Shown piece after piece: positions 37,369-44,715 of a stretch of DNA of 64,000 nucleotides. Each line of letters opens with the position of its first letter. The first letter of the stretch is position 1. The notes beneath the pieces are model-generated. The model saw only the letters and a program-made list of their open reading frames with translations. It ran no database searches and was not told the DNA's origin. The translations under genes were made by a program, and so were the position numbers. This stretch comes from Polyangiaceae bacterium (lineage in GTDB: Bacteria; Myxococcota_A; Polyangia; Polyangiales; Polyangiaceae): the NCBI GenBank assembly GCA_025936045.1, contig JAICUB010000025.1, positions 34,088-98,087 on the forward strand. Reading direction: 5' to 3'.

Positions 37369-39387
37369 GTGGAAAACCCGCTGCTCGATCTGGTTTCGCC
37401 CCCGCCGTTCGACCTCGTCCGGGCCGAGCACGTAGAGCCCGGCATTCGCGAGCTCCTGGGCAAAACGACGGCCGCACTCGACGCTCTCGAGCGCGACGCG
37501 AGCCCGCCTACCTACGCCGCCACGCTCGGCGGGCTCGAACGTGCGACGGAAGCGCTCGAGACGGCGATGGGCCTCGTCGAACACCTGGAGAGCACGGCGA
37601 CGACGCCCGCGCTCCGCGCCGCGTACAACGCCGTGCTCCCCGACGTGAGCGCGCTCTGGGCCGGCATCCCGCTGCGCGCAGGGCTCTTCGCGCGGCTCCT
37701 TTCGTTTTCGGAGACGCCCGAGGCGCGCGGCCTCGAGCCGGTGCGCGCGCGTTTTCTCGAGAAGACGCTCGCGGAGTTCCGGCGCCACGGCGCGCGGCTG
37801 CCGTCCGAGGGCAAAGAGCGGCTGCGGGAGCTCGACCGCGAGCTCGCGCAGGTCGCATCCAAGTTTTCGCAGAACGTGCTCGACGACACGAACGCGTTCG
37901 AGCTCGTGTTGCCGGACGCCGAGCGCCTCGCGGGCGTCCCCGAGTCGGCCGTGGAGCTCGCGCGTGAAGCCGCGATCGCGAGCCAAAAAAGCGGCTATCG
38001 CCTGACGCTTCACGCGCCGAGCGTGACCGCCGTGCTCACGTACGCGCACGACGCGGCGCTGCGTGAAACCATCTGGCGCGCCTACAACGATCGCGCCACG
38101 AGCGGCCCCTACGACAACCGCGCGCTCGTCCTGCGCCTGCTCGAGCTCCGGCGCGAGAAGGCGCGCCTGCTCGGGTTCGCTCATTTCGCCGATCTCGTCA
38201 CGGACGAGCGCATGGCGAAGACCGGCGCGGAGGCGGCGCGTTTCGTCGCCGACCTCACCGCCCGCACCGAGCGCGCCTTCGAGCGCGAGAAGGCCGAGCT
38301 CCTCGCGTTTCGACGCGAGCTCGAAGGCGCCGACGCGCCCGAGCTCGCGCCCTGGGACGTCGGCTATTACTCCGAGCAGCTCAAGCGCGCGCGCTACGCC
38401 TTCGACGACGAGGCGCTGCGCCCGTATTTTCCATTCGAGAGCGTGCTCGGAGGCGCGTTTCGGCTGGCCGAGGCGCTCTACGGCGTGCGCATCGAGCCGG
38501 CCGAAGGCGTGAGCGTCTGGCACGAGAGCGTGCGCGCCTACCGGCTCTACGACGAGAAAGGCTCCGAAATCGGGCTTTTTTACGTCGACCCGTACCCGCG
38601 CGAGAACAAGCGCGGCGGCGCCTGGATGCACGGCCTGGTCGCGGCCGTCCCGCCGACGCCGCACCTCGCCGTGTTTTGCGCCAACGTCGCACCGCCCGTC
38701 GGAGGTAAGCCGTCGCTCCTCACGCATCGCGACGTCGAGACGATCTTCCACGAGTTCGGCCATCTGCTCCATCACTGCTTGAGCACGGTGCCGGTGCGGA
38801 GCCTCGCGGGGACCCGCGTCGTGCAGGATTTCGTCGAGCTGCCCTCGCAGATCATGGAGAATTGGTGCTCCGAGCGCGAGGGGCTGAACCTTTTCGCGCG
38901 ACACTTCGAAACGTCCGCGCCGATTCCGGACGCTCTGCTCGAGGGCCTGCACGCCGCGCGTACGTTCCGCTCCGCGAGCATGCAGATGCGCCAGCTCGGT
39001 TTCGCGGCCGTCGATCTCGCGCTGCACATGGACTTCGATCCCGCGAAGGACGGCGACCCCCTCGCGTACGGTAACCGCCTTCTGCAGCGCTACGCGGCGT
39101 CCGAGCTGCCGGCGAGCTACGGCATGCTCGCGAGCTTCGGGCACCTGTTCTCGCATCCGGTCGGCTACGCCGCCGGCTACTACTCGTACAAATGGGCGGA
39201 GGTGCTCGATGCGGACGCATTCGGCCGTTTCCGACGCGAAGGCGTGATGAGTCCGCGCGTCGGCGCGGATTTCCGCGACCGCGTGCTCGCCCGTGGCGAC
39301 AGCCGTGATCCGATGGAGCTCTTCGAGAGCTTCATGGGCCGAAAGCCGGAGGTCGACGCTCTCCTGGCGCGCCAAGGACTCCTTTAA
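37369..39387 (+). CDS. M3-family oligopeptidase
   Basis: A 672-residue zinc oligopeptidase of the M3 family (oligopeptidase A / Dcp / thimet type), which degrades short peptides in the cytosol. The zinc site is TIFHEFGHLLHHCL (HEFGH at about 461-465), with the third ligand in ELPSQIMENW just after. Length and the long N-terminal helical region are normal. The GTG at 37369 is chosen; nothing protein-like precedes it. No signal peptide. Divergent from the acetoacetyl-CoA synthetase. Confidence 0.93.
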   Translation: MENPLLDLVSPPPFDLVRAEHVEPGIRELLGKTTAALDALERDASPPTYAATLGGLERATEALETAMGLVEHLESTATTPALRAAYNAVLPDVSALWAGIPLRAGLFARLLSFSETPEARGLEPVRARFLEKTLAEFRRHGARLPSEGKERLRELDRELAQVASKFSQNVLDDTNAFELVLPDAERLAGVPESAVELAREAAIASQKSGYRLTLHAPSVTAVLTYAHDAALRETIWRAYNDRATSGPYDNRALVLRLLELRREKARLLGFAHFADLVTDERMAKTGAEAARFVADLTARTERAFEREKAELLAFRRELEGADAPELAPWDVGYYSEQLKRARYAFDDEALRPYFPFESVLGGAFRLAEALYGVRIEPAEGVSVWHESVRAYRLYDEKGSEIGLFYVDPYPRENKRGGAWMHGLVAAVPPTPHLAVFCANVAPPVGGKPSLLTHRDVETIFHEFGHLLHHCLSTVPVRSLAGTRVVQDFVELPSQIMENWCSEREGLNLFARHFETSAPIPDALLEGLHAARTFRSASMQMRQLGFAAVDLALHMDFDPAKDGDPLAYGNRLLQRYAASELPASYGMLASFGHLFSHPVGYAAGYYSYKWAEVLDADAFGRFRREGVMSPRVGADFRDRVLARGDSRDPMELFESFMGRKPEVDALLARQGLL

Positions 39388-39401
39388 CTCGAGCTTCGAG
39401 T
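39387..39401. terminator. Small hairpin after the M3 peptidase gene
   Basis: ACTCGA, loop GCT, TCGAGT: six base pairs starting at the peptidase stop codon. It is short and has no T-run, so it is a weak candidate. Confidence 0.25.
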
Positions 39402-39476
39402 CTTGGAAGAAGCGAGTACGAGCCGCATGAATCGCGCAGAGCCACGAGACCCGAGCTTTGGCTGCGAGGGGCACGA

Positions 39477-40199
39477 ATGATGCGGTCAGGCGCCGTCGCG
39501 TTACTTTTGGGCTCGGCCGTGGGAGTGGTCGCGGGGTTCGCTTGGCAGAGCGCGCGGACCGGCACGGCGACCGCGCCGCGCGAGCCGAGCAGCGTCGCGG
39601 CGCACGGCGCGACGGCGGAGCCGAGCACCGCGCCGGCAAGCCCGTCCGCGACGGCGACGAACGACGCCGTCACCGCCACGGCGACGAACGACGCCGTCAC
39701 CGCCACGACGACGTCCGCGCCGCCGTCCGCCGCGCTCGCCACGGAGTCCGCCACCGTGGCGCCGGAGTCGCCGAGGGCGGCGGCGCCCGGCTCGGGGCCG
39801 AACCCGCCGTCCTCGAGCGCGCCGGTCTTCCCTTTCGCCCTCCCGCTCCCGCCGGTCACGGACAAGCGCGAGCTCGAGCGCGCCGAGATCCGCTGTTACG
39901 AGGTCGATCCGGAGGAGTGTGGCCGCGCCGCGGACGCGTACGACGCGGGGAGGCTCGTGCCGCGCAACGCCGCGCAAGCCGAGCGGCTGCGCGAGGTGGA
40001 GCTCACGCGACTCGTGCGGCGCTGCGAGGAGCGCTCGCCCCATGCCTGCCTCGTGCTCGGCGGCCGTTACGAGTCGGGGCAAGGCGTCGACGAAAATGAC
40101 CGCCACGCGCGCGCTCTCGTCGAGCATGCGCGCGAGCTCTGCCAGCACGGCCCGAAGCCGCAGTGGAAGGCCGAGTGCGAGCACGGCGAACCGAAGTGA
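39477..40199 (+). CDS. Secreted or anchored protein with Sel1-like Cys-containing end
   Basis: A 240-residue protein with an N-terminal hydrophobic anchor or signal (about residues 5-22), then 100 residues of Thr/Ala/Pro/Ser low complexity including two exact 27-bp repeats. A folded C-terminal part of about 100 residues carries CYEVDPEECGRAADAY, LVRRCEERSPHACLVLGGRYESGQGV and ARELCQHG. The helical Cys-bearing pattern and the GGRYESGQGV run look like Sel1/TPR-like repeats. No family is certain. ATG at 39477. Confidence 0.65.
   Translation: MMRSGAVALLLGSAVGVVAGFAWQSARTGTATAPREPSSVAAHGATAEPSTAPASPSATATNDAVTATATNDAVTATTTSAPPSAALATESATVAPESPRAAAPGSGPNPPSSSAPVFPFALPLPPVTDKRELERAEIRCYEVDPEECGRAADAYDAGRLVPRNAAQAERLREVELTRLVRRCEERSPHACLVLGGRYESGQGVDENDRHARALVEHARELCQHGPKPQWKAECEHGEPK
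39648..39701 (+). repeat. Two tandem copies of a 27-bp coding repeat
   Basis: Each unit encodes ATATNDAVT. The two copies differ in a single base near the start and are followed by a partial third. They lie in the low-complexity linker of the protein at 39477. Confidence 0.8.
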
Positions 40200-40200
40200 G

Positions 40201-41007
40201 CTACTGACCGGCGCGGCGCGCGAGGCGCTCGGCCTCGCCGAGCACGCGCGAATAGGAGTCGAAGCGGCCGTCCGCGGCGTCGCCCCGGCTGCGCAATGTC
40301 GACGGCGGCAGCGACAGGCCGCGCATGGTGGCGGGTTGCTCGGCGAAGGAGGCCACGCTCGAAGCGCGAACGCTGCGATCGACACGCACGCCGGCGCGCT
40401 CGGCGAGCGTGTTGGTCAGCGTCGAGAGATCGACCGTCACGGTGCCGCTGCGGACGCTACCGAAGTCGAAGACCCGCGAGTCGATGCGCGCGATCCAGAT
40501 CACGGTCGCGAAGTGCAAATCGGCCGCCAAATAGCCGATGGGTGCGAGCGACGCTTCGCGAAACGTCGGGAGCTCGGCGCTGCCGGGCGCGACGGCGCGG
40601 AGGGCGCCGCTGCTCGCGACGCCGGCAGCGGGGACGGTCGCGGCGCGGCCGGGCTGCACCTCACCTTCGACGACGCAGCTGAGGGCGCCGTACGGGATCG
40701 TCATCTCGCGATCTTTGAGCTTGAGCATGAAGCTCGTCTCGCCGAGCTCGAGCCCGAAGACGGTGACGTGCTTGCGCTCGGGGTCGCTCGCGATGGCGCG
40801 GTCGACGACGACGACGGGAAGCCCCGCGGCCTTGAGCTTCTGCGCGAGCTCCTCGGCCTGCGCCGCGGCGCCGAACGCCTTGAGCACGCCCCAGCTGCCG
40901 GGTTTCACGCGCGTTTTGAGATCGTAGAGCACGAGCCCCGTCGCGCGCGCCAGGGTCTGAAACCCCTGATCGCTGCCGTCGAACTCGGGACCGAGCAGCA
41001 CCAACAC
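40201..41007 (-). CDS. Conserved-looking hypothetical protein
   Basis: A 268-residue protein with an alpha/beta first half (GLVLYDLKTRVKPGSWGVLKAFG, AEELAQKLKAAGLPVVVVD) resembling a Rossmann or double-psi arrangement. Its middle is VTVFGLELGETSFMLKLKDREMTIPYGALSCVV, and the second half has two hydrophobic segments near 155-178. No catalytic or binding motif is recognised. The GTG start is at 41007. It is convergent with the gene at 39477 (stops one base apart) and divergent from the M16 peptidase. I do not recognise this gene. Confidence 0.65.
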   Translation of the reverse strand: MLVLLGPEFDGSDQGFQTLARATGLVLYDLKTRVKPGSWGVLKAFGAAAQAEELAQKLKAAGLPVVVVDRAIASDPERKHVTVFGLELGETSFMLKLKDREMTIPYGALSCVVEGEVQPGRAATVPAAGVASSGALRAVAPGSAELPTFREASLAPIGYLAADLHFATVIWIARIDSRVFDFGSVRSGTVTVDLSTLTNTLAERAGVRVDRSVRASSVASFAEQPATMRGLSLPPSTLRSRGDAADGRFDSYSRVLGEAERLARRAGQ

Positions 41008-41132
41008 TAAAGTCGTAGATTAGCGTCGAAGTCCCGCTGCCGCCAAATTGCGGGACCATTGCCGTGCGTCTCAGCGCTTCGATAAGTTTTCGATGAGCTT
41101 TCGCCGAGCGCGGGAACAGCCGGGGGGAGGGC

Positions 41133-42521
41133 GTGGTAAGTCGCCGTATGCTCCAGCTCCGACACGCCCTCGCGCTCCTCGTCGCGGGCGCCACCTTCGT
41201 TCCGAGCACGCCTCTCTCGGCCAAAACGGCCGACCCCGCCCAGGCGCTCGAGAGCTTCGCGGTCACGATCCAGCGCCGGACGCTGCCGAACGGGCTCCGG
41301 GTCGTGCTCGTGCCCGAGGCGAGCTCGCCGACCGTCGCCGTCGCGGTGACCTACGGAGTCGGCTCACGTCACGAGCCGTCCGGTAAGAGCGGCTTTGCCC
41401 ACCTCTTCGAGCACATGATGTTCGAGGGCAGCGAGCACGTGAAAAAGGGCCAGCACTTCTCGCTCATCAGCGAGCGCGGCGGCTCCTTGAACGGGACGAC
41501 CGACGCGGATCGCACGAACTACTACGAGGTGCTGCCGGCCGGGGAGCTCGCGCTCGCGCTCTGGCTCGAGGCCGATCGCATGCGTGCGCTCGACGTTTCG
41601 GCTGAAAATTTCGAAAACCAGCGCGCGGTGGTGAAGGAGGAGTACCGCATGCGGTACCAGAACGTGCCGTACATGCTCGGCGCGCTTCACCTCGGTGAGC
41701 TCGTGTTCGCGAACTTTGCGCCTTACGCGAACCCCACGATCGGCAAAATCGCCGACCTCGATCACGCCTCCGTCGCATGGGCGCGCGATTTCTACCTGCA
41801 TCACTACGCGCCGAACGACGCCGTCTTGACCATCGCGGGCAACTTCGAGCCGGACCACGCGCTCGATCTCGTCGAGAAATACTTCGGGGCGATCCCGCGG
41901 CGGAGCGTGGAGCCGATCCCGCTGCCCGCGACGTTGCCCGAGGCGAAAGCGGCGCGCGAGAAGCTCGAGGACACGAACGCGAAGACGCCGGCGGTGTTTT
42001 ACTCGTGGTTGATCCCCGCGAGCCACACGCCCGAGCACTACGCGCTCGAGCTCGTCGCGATGCTGCTCGGCGACGGCGACAGCGCGCGGCTCTACCAAGA
42101 GCTCGTGCGGAGCCGCGCCGTCGCGCAGGAAGCGCGGGCTTCCACGCGGGATTTCGCGGGTCCCGATCAGTTCACCGTAGAGGCCGTGCTCGCCGAGCGC
42201 GCCGATCTGCCGACGGTGGAGCACGCCCTCGACGCCGAGCTCGAGCGCGTGCGCAAGAAGCCGCCGACCGAAGCGGAGCTCTCGCGGCTCAAAAAGCGCC
42301 TGCGCTCCGCCTTCGTGTTCGGCCTCGAGTCGTCCTTGAGCCGCGCGATGGAGCTCGGCGAGTACGAGCTCCTCTGGGGCGACGCGCGCGGCATCGCGCA
42401 CGAGCTCTCACGTTACGACGCCATCAGCGCGAAAGACATGCAGGCAGCGGCCGCGCGCTACCTCACCGACGAGCGACGCGTGGTGCTCGAAGTGACGCCG
42501 AAGCCGAAGAGCACGCCGTGA
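41133..42521 (+). CDS. Zinc-dependent M16 peptidase (active subunit)
   Basis: A 462-residue secreted M16 (pitrilysin/MPP-type) zinc peptidase. The inverted zinc motif HLFEH is at residues 90-94 (GFAHLFEHMMFEG), with the third ligand in the later VVKEEYRMRY stretch near 170. A hydrophobic signal segment lies near residues 10-30. The GTG at 41133 gives a basic n-region (SRR); an ATG at 41148 is also possible. It overlaps the next M16 gene by 4 nt. In related bacteria such a pair forms a heterodimer with one catalytic half. Confidence 0.9.
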   Translation: MVSRRMLQLRHALALLVAGATFVPSTPLSAKTADPAQALESFAVTIQRRTLPNGLRVVLVPEASSPTVAVAVTYGVGSRHEPSGKSGFAHLFEHMMFEGSEHVKKGQHFSLISERGGSLNGTTDADRTNYYEVLPAGELALALWLEADRMRALDVSAENFENQRAVVKEEYRMRYQNVPYMLGALHLGELVFANFAPYANPTIGKIADLDHASVAWARDFYLHHYAPNDAVLTIAGNFEPDHALDLVEKYFGAIPRRSVEPIPLPATLPEAKAAREKLEDTNAKTPAVFYSWLIPASHTPEHYALELVAMLLGDGDSARLYQELVRSRAVAQEARASTRDFAGPDQFTVEAVLAERADLPTVEHALDAELERVRKKPPTEAELSRLKKRLRSAFVFGLESSLSRAMELGEYELLWGDARGIAHELSRYDAISAKDMQAAAARYLTDERRVVLEVTPKPKSTP

Positions 42522-44077
42522 AGGATCCGACCATGACGTTCCCTACCCTGAAGACCGGCCTCGTTACGCTTGCCCTTTGCGCTTGGCTCCCCGCTTGCGC
42601 GGCGGAAGCGCCCGCACCCGCGCCGCGCGCGCCGACGCCGGCACCCCTCGCGCCACTCCCGACCGCGGCGCCCGTCGCGTCCGTGGATCCTCTCTCCGAG
42701 CCGCCGACGTCCCCGGTGCGCCCGACGACGCCGTTCCCGAGCATCGTCCATCGCCACCTTGCAGGCGGGCTCGACCTCGCGATCGTGCCGCGTCCGGGGT
42801 TCCCGGTCGTGGAGCTCCGGCTCATCGTGCACTCCGGGCAAGCGACCGACGGCGATTTGCCGGGGCTCGCGGCGCTCACCGGCAAGCTTCTGAAGGACGG
42901 CGGAGCCGGCGCCTGGACGAGCCGCGAGCTCGCCGAGAAGACGGAAGGGCTCGGTGCGCATCTCTCGATTGCGACCGACCGTGATTCGACGCGGATCGGA
43001 CTCGGCACGACGAGCGGCGACCTCGACGCCGCGCTCGACATTTTGGGCGCGGTCGCGCAGAAGCCGCGCTTCGCGGCGCCCGAGTTCGACAAGCTACGCC
43101 AGCGCGAGATCGACCGCGTCAAGGACCGCGCGCGCACGAGCCCCGGCTGGCTCGCGTCGATGGTGCTCTACCGCGAGCTCTACGAAATGCCGGTCGGGGT
43201 GCACCCTTATGCGCGTTACGACGCGCTCCCGGACGAGATGGCCGCGCTCAAGCTCGAGCACGTGAAGCGCTGGTACAAGGAGCACGTCACGCCCGAAAAC
43301 GCGGTGCTCGTCGTGACGGGGGACGTGACGCCCGACGGCTTCGAAAAGTCCGCCGAGCGGGTGTTCGGCAAGTGGCACGGGGCGCGCCCTACCCCGCCGA
43401 GCTTCAGCGACGCGCGCGGCCCGAATGGCCGCAAGATCCTGGTCGTCGATCGGCCGGGCAGCACGCAGAGTCAGGTGTTCGTCGGCGCGCTCGGCCCGGA
43501 ACGCCACAGCGAGGAGTATCCGGCGCTCATGACCGCCAATCAGATTTTGGGGGGCGGCGTGGCCGGACGCTTGTTCCTCGACGTGCGCGAAAAGCGCTCG
43601 CTCGCGTACAGCACGGGCTCCTTCGTGGACGAAGTCGCACGCGGCCCGATGCCCGTCGTGCTCTCCGCGGGGACGCAAACCGCAAAAACGTCCGATACCG
43701 TGGCGGCTCTACTCGAGCACTACGACCAAATGTCCACCAGCGCGCCGAAAGACGACGAGCTCGAGCGGGCGGCGCATTTTCTCGCCGACAGCTTCGCTTT
43801 CAAGATGGAAACAGCGGGTGCCGTCGCGGATCTGACCGCGCGTCTGGCCGTGCTCGGCCTGCCTGACGAGACGTACGACGAGTACCGCCATGCCGTCCGC
43901 GAGCTCGAGCCGGAAGCCGTCGCGCGTACGGCCTCGCACGCCTATCGGCACGACTCGCTCGTGGTCGTGGTGGCCGGCGACGCGGCCGCAATCGCGAGCA
44001 CGCTCACGCGCTTCGGTCCGGTGGCGGTGCTGGATCCCGAGCACGGGTTCAGCATCGAGAAGACGTTGACGCACTGA
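42518..44077 (+). CDS. M16 peptidase-like protein lacking the zinc motif
   Basis: A 519-residue lipoprotein-type M16 homologue with a lipobox at LPAC. The position of the HxxEH motif reads ATDGDLPGLAALTGKLLKDG, so the zinc and catalytic residues are missing. The distal motif REKRSLAYSTGSF, typical of substrate-binding subunits, is kept. It thus looks like the non-catalytic partner of the upstream M16 protease. The GTG at 42518 overlaps the upstream stop; an ATG at 42533 is the other option. Confidence 0.88.
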   Translation: MKDPTMTFPTLKTGLVTLALCAWLPACAAEAPAPAPRAPTPAPLAPLPTAAPVASVDPLSEPPTSPVRPTTPFPSIVHRHLAGGLDLAIVPRPGFPVVELRLIVHSGQATDGDLPGLAALTGKLLKDGGAGAWTSRELAEKTEGLGAHLSIATDRDSTRIGLGTTSGDLDAALDILGAVAQKPRFAAPEFDKLRQREIDRVKDRARTSPGWLASMVLYRELYEMPVGVHPYARYDALPDEMAALKLEHVKRWYKEHVTPENAVLVVTGDVTPDGFEKSAERVFGKWHGARPTPPSFSDARGPNGRKILVVDRPGSTQSQVFVGALGPERHSEEYPALMTANQILGGGVAGRLFLDVREKRSLAYSTGSFVDEVARGPMPVVLSAGTQTAKTSDTVAALLEHYDQMSTSAPKDDELERAAHFLADSFAFKMETAGAVADLTARLAVLGLPDETYDEYRHAVRELEPEAVARTASHAYRHDSLVVVVAGDAAAIASTLTRFGPVAVLDPEHGFSIEKTLTH

Positions 44078-44093
44078 CGGACTCGTCGAAGTC

Positions 44094-44126
44094 GCGAGGC
44101 CGTCGCGGGAGTCTGCACGGCCTCGC
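44094..44126 (+). terminator. Perfect 10-bp hairpin after the M16 pair
   Basis: GCGAGGCCGT, a 13-nt loop, ACGGCCTCGC; ten perfect base pairs, 16 nt after the stop of the second M16 gene. No T-run. Probably ends the M16 operon. Confidence 0.6.
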
Positions 44127-44282
44127 CGCTCCTCGGACAATATGGGGAAATGCTGGGGCGCCGATCGGCGAACATCCGCCGGATCGCGCGGTTCCGGTGC
44201 AGAACCTCTTCGTGCTCTGGTGGTTTCTCGGCCGACCTGGGAGCTCCTTCTGGGGCACCTGTGGACTGCTCGGGGATAGATA

Positions 44283-44342
44283 CTGAACAACCTCGGCCCT
44301 GCGGGGGTGGAACGTGCTTTTTGTTCAGCGTCGAAAGTTCAG
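44283..44342 (+). promoter_or_regulatory. Possible alternative RNA pairing in the nrdJ leader
   Basis: CTGAACAA (44283-44290) pairs perfectly over 8 bp with TTGTTCAG (44321-44328). The sequence GTTCAG recurs at 44337-44342 and could pair with the same CTGAAC, so two mutually exclusive stems are possible. No named riboswitch matches. Confidence 0.35.
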
Positions 44343-44378
44343 TGGAGGCGCCGGGTTAGGGGATGGTTACGATGTAGG

Positions 44379-44431
44379 ATACCCCTAGGGCTTGGGTTTT
44401 TTGCTTGTCGTTGCCCAAAGGCTTGGGGTAT
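44379..44431 (+). promoter_or_regulatory. Stem-loop in the nrdJ leader
   Basis: Outer stem ATACCCC / GGGGTAT (7 bp) and inner stem TTGGG / CCCAA (5 bp) enclose a T-rich loop, with an internal loop between them. It may be a structured RNA or an attenuator; after the inner TTGGG there is a T-run (ttttttg). Confidence 0.4.
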
Positions 44432-44701
44432 GTGTCGGAGCTCGCTGCGAGCACGGAGTACTGCTCGAAAAGTCAGCACGTTACGCAAGTCCAGGGTGCG
44501 CGAGTCAATCCGCCCCGCCCTCTCCCACCGCCCGCCCAGGGCGCGAGGGGGGTCCCGAGAAGCCCAAAAATCAGGGTCGCTGAGTCCCGGCGACCCGACG
44601 GAAATTCGAGGAAGCGCGCCGGTCGTGGTGCTCGATGTCCATCGAGAGCCCGTTCGGGAGCGGTGGGACTTGTTTGTCGTTCGAAGCATCGGAAATGGTC
44701 G

Positions 44702-44707
44702 AGGAGG
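44702..44707 (+). promoter_or_regulatory. nrdJ: Ribosome binding site of nrdJ
   Basis: AGGAGG eight bases before the ATG at 44716. It decides this start over the ATG at 44695. Confidence 0.75.
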
Positions 44708-44715
44708 CAGAGCAC

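Larger units (their letters stand above)
44078..44715 (+). other. 638-nt non-coding leader before nrdJ
   Basis: No gene with coding character is seen in this stretch, which is less GC-rich than its surroundings between about 44280 and 44470. It contains several inverted repeats: the terminator at 44094-44126, CTGAACAA at 44283-44290 pairing with TTGTTCAG at 44321-44328, and ATACCCC at 44379-44385 pairing with GGGGTAT at 44425-44431. I looked for an adenosylcobalamin riboswitch because the next gene is B12-dependent; I could not find the conserved B12 box. The promoter of nrdJ should lie here. Confidence 0.6.

Noticed and set aside
37303..39639. Open frame of over 700 codons antisense to the M3 peptidase
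   Set aside because: Its composition (Arg, Glu, His, Ala) is that of an antisense shadow; the plus-strand frame has HEFGH and a normal length.
44078..44715. Adenosylcobalamin riboswitch before nrdJ
   Set aside because: Expected from the gene, but the conserved B12 box and the GC-rich core pattern are not visible by eye. A covariance search is needed to be sure.
44078..44715. tRNA gene in the nrdJ leader
   Set aside because: No acceptor stem plus TTCGA T-loop arrangement fits; the T-loop-like patch near 44505 lacks the partner arm.
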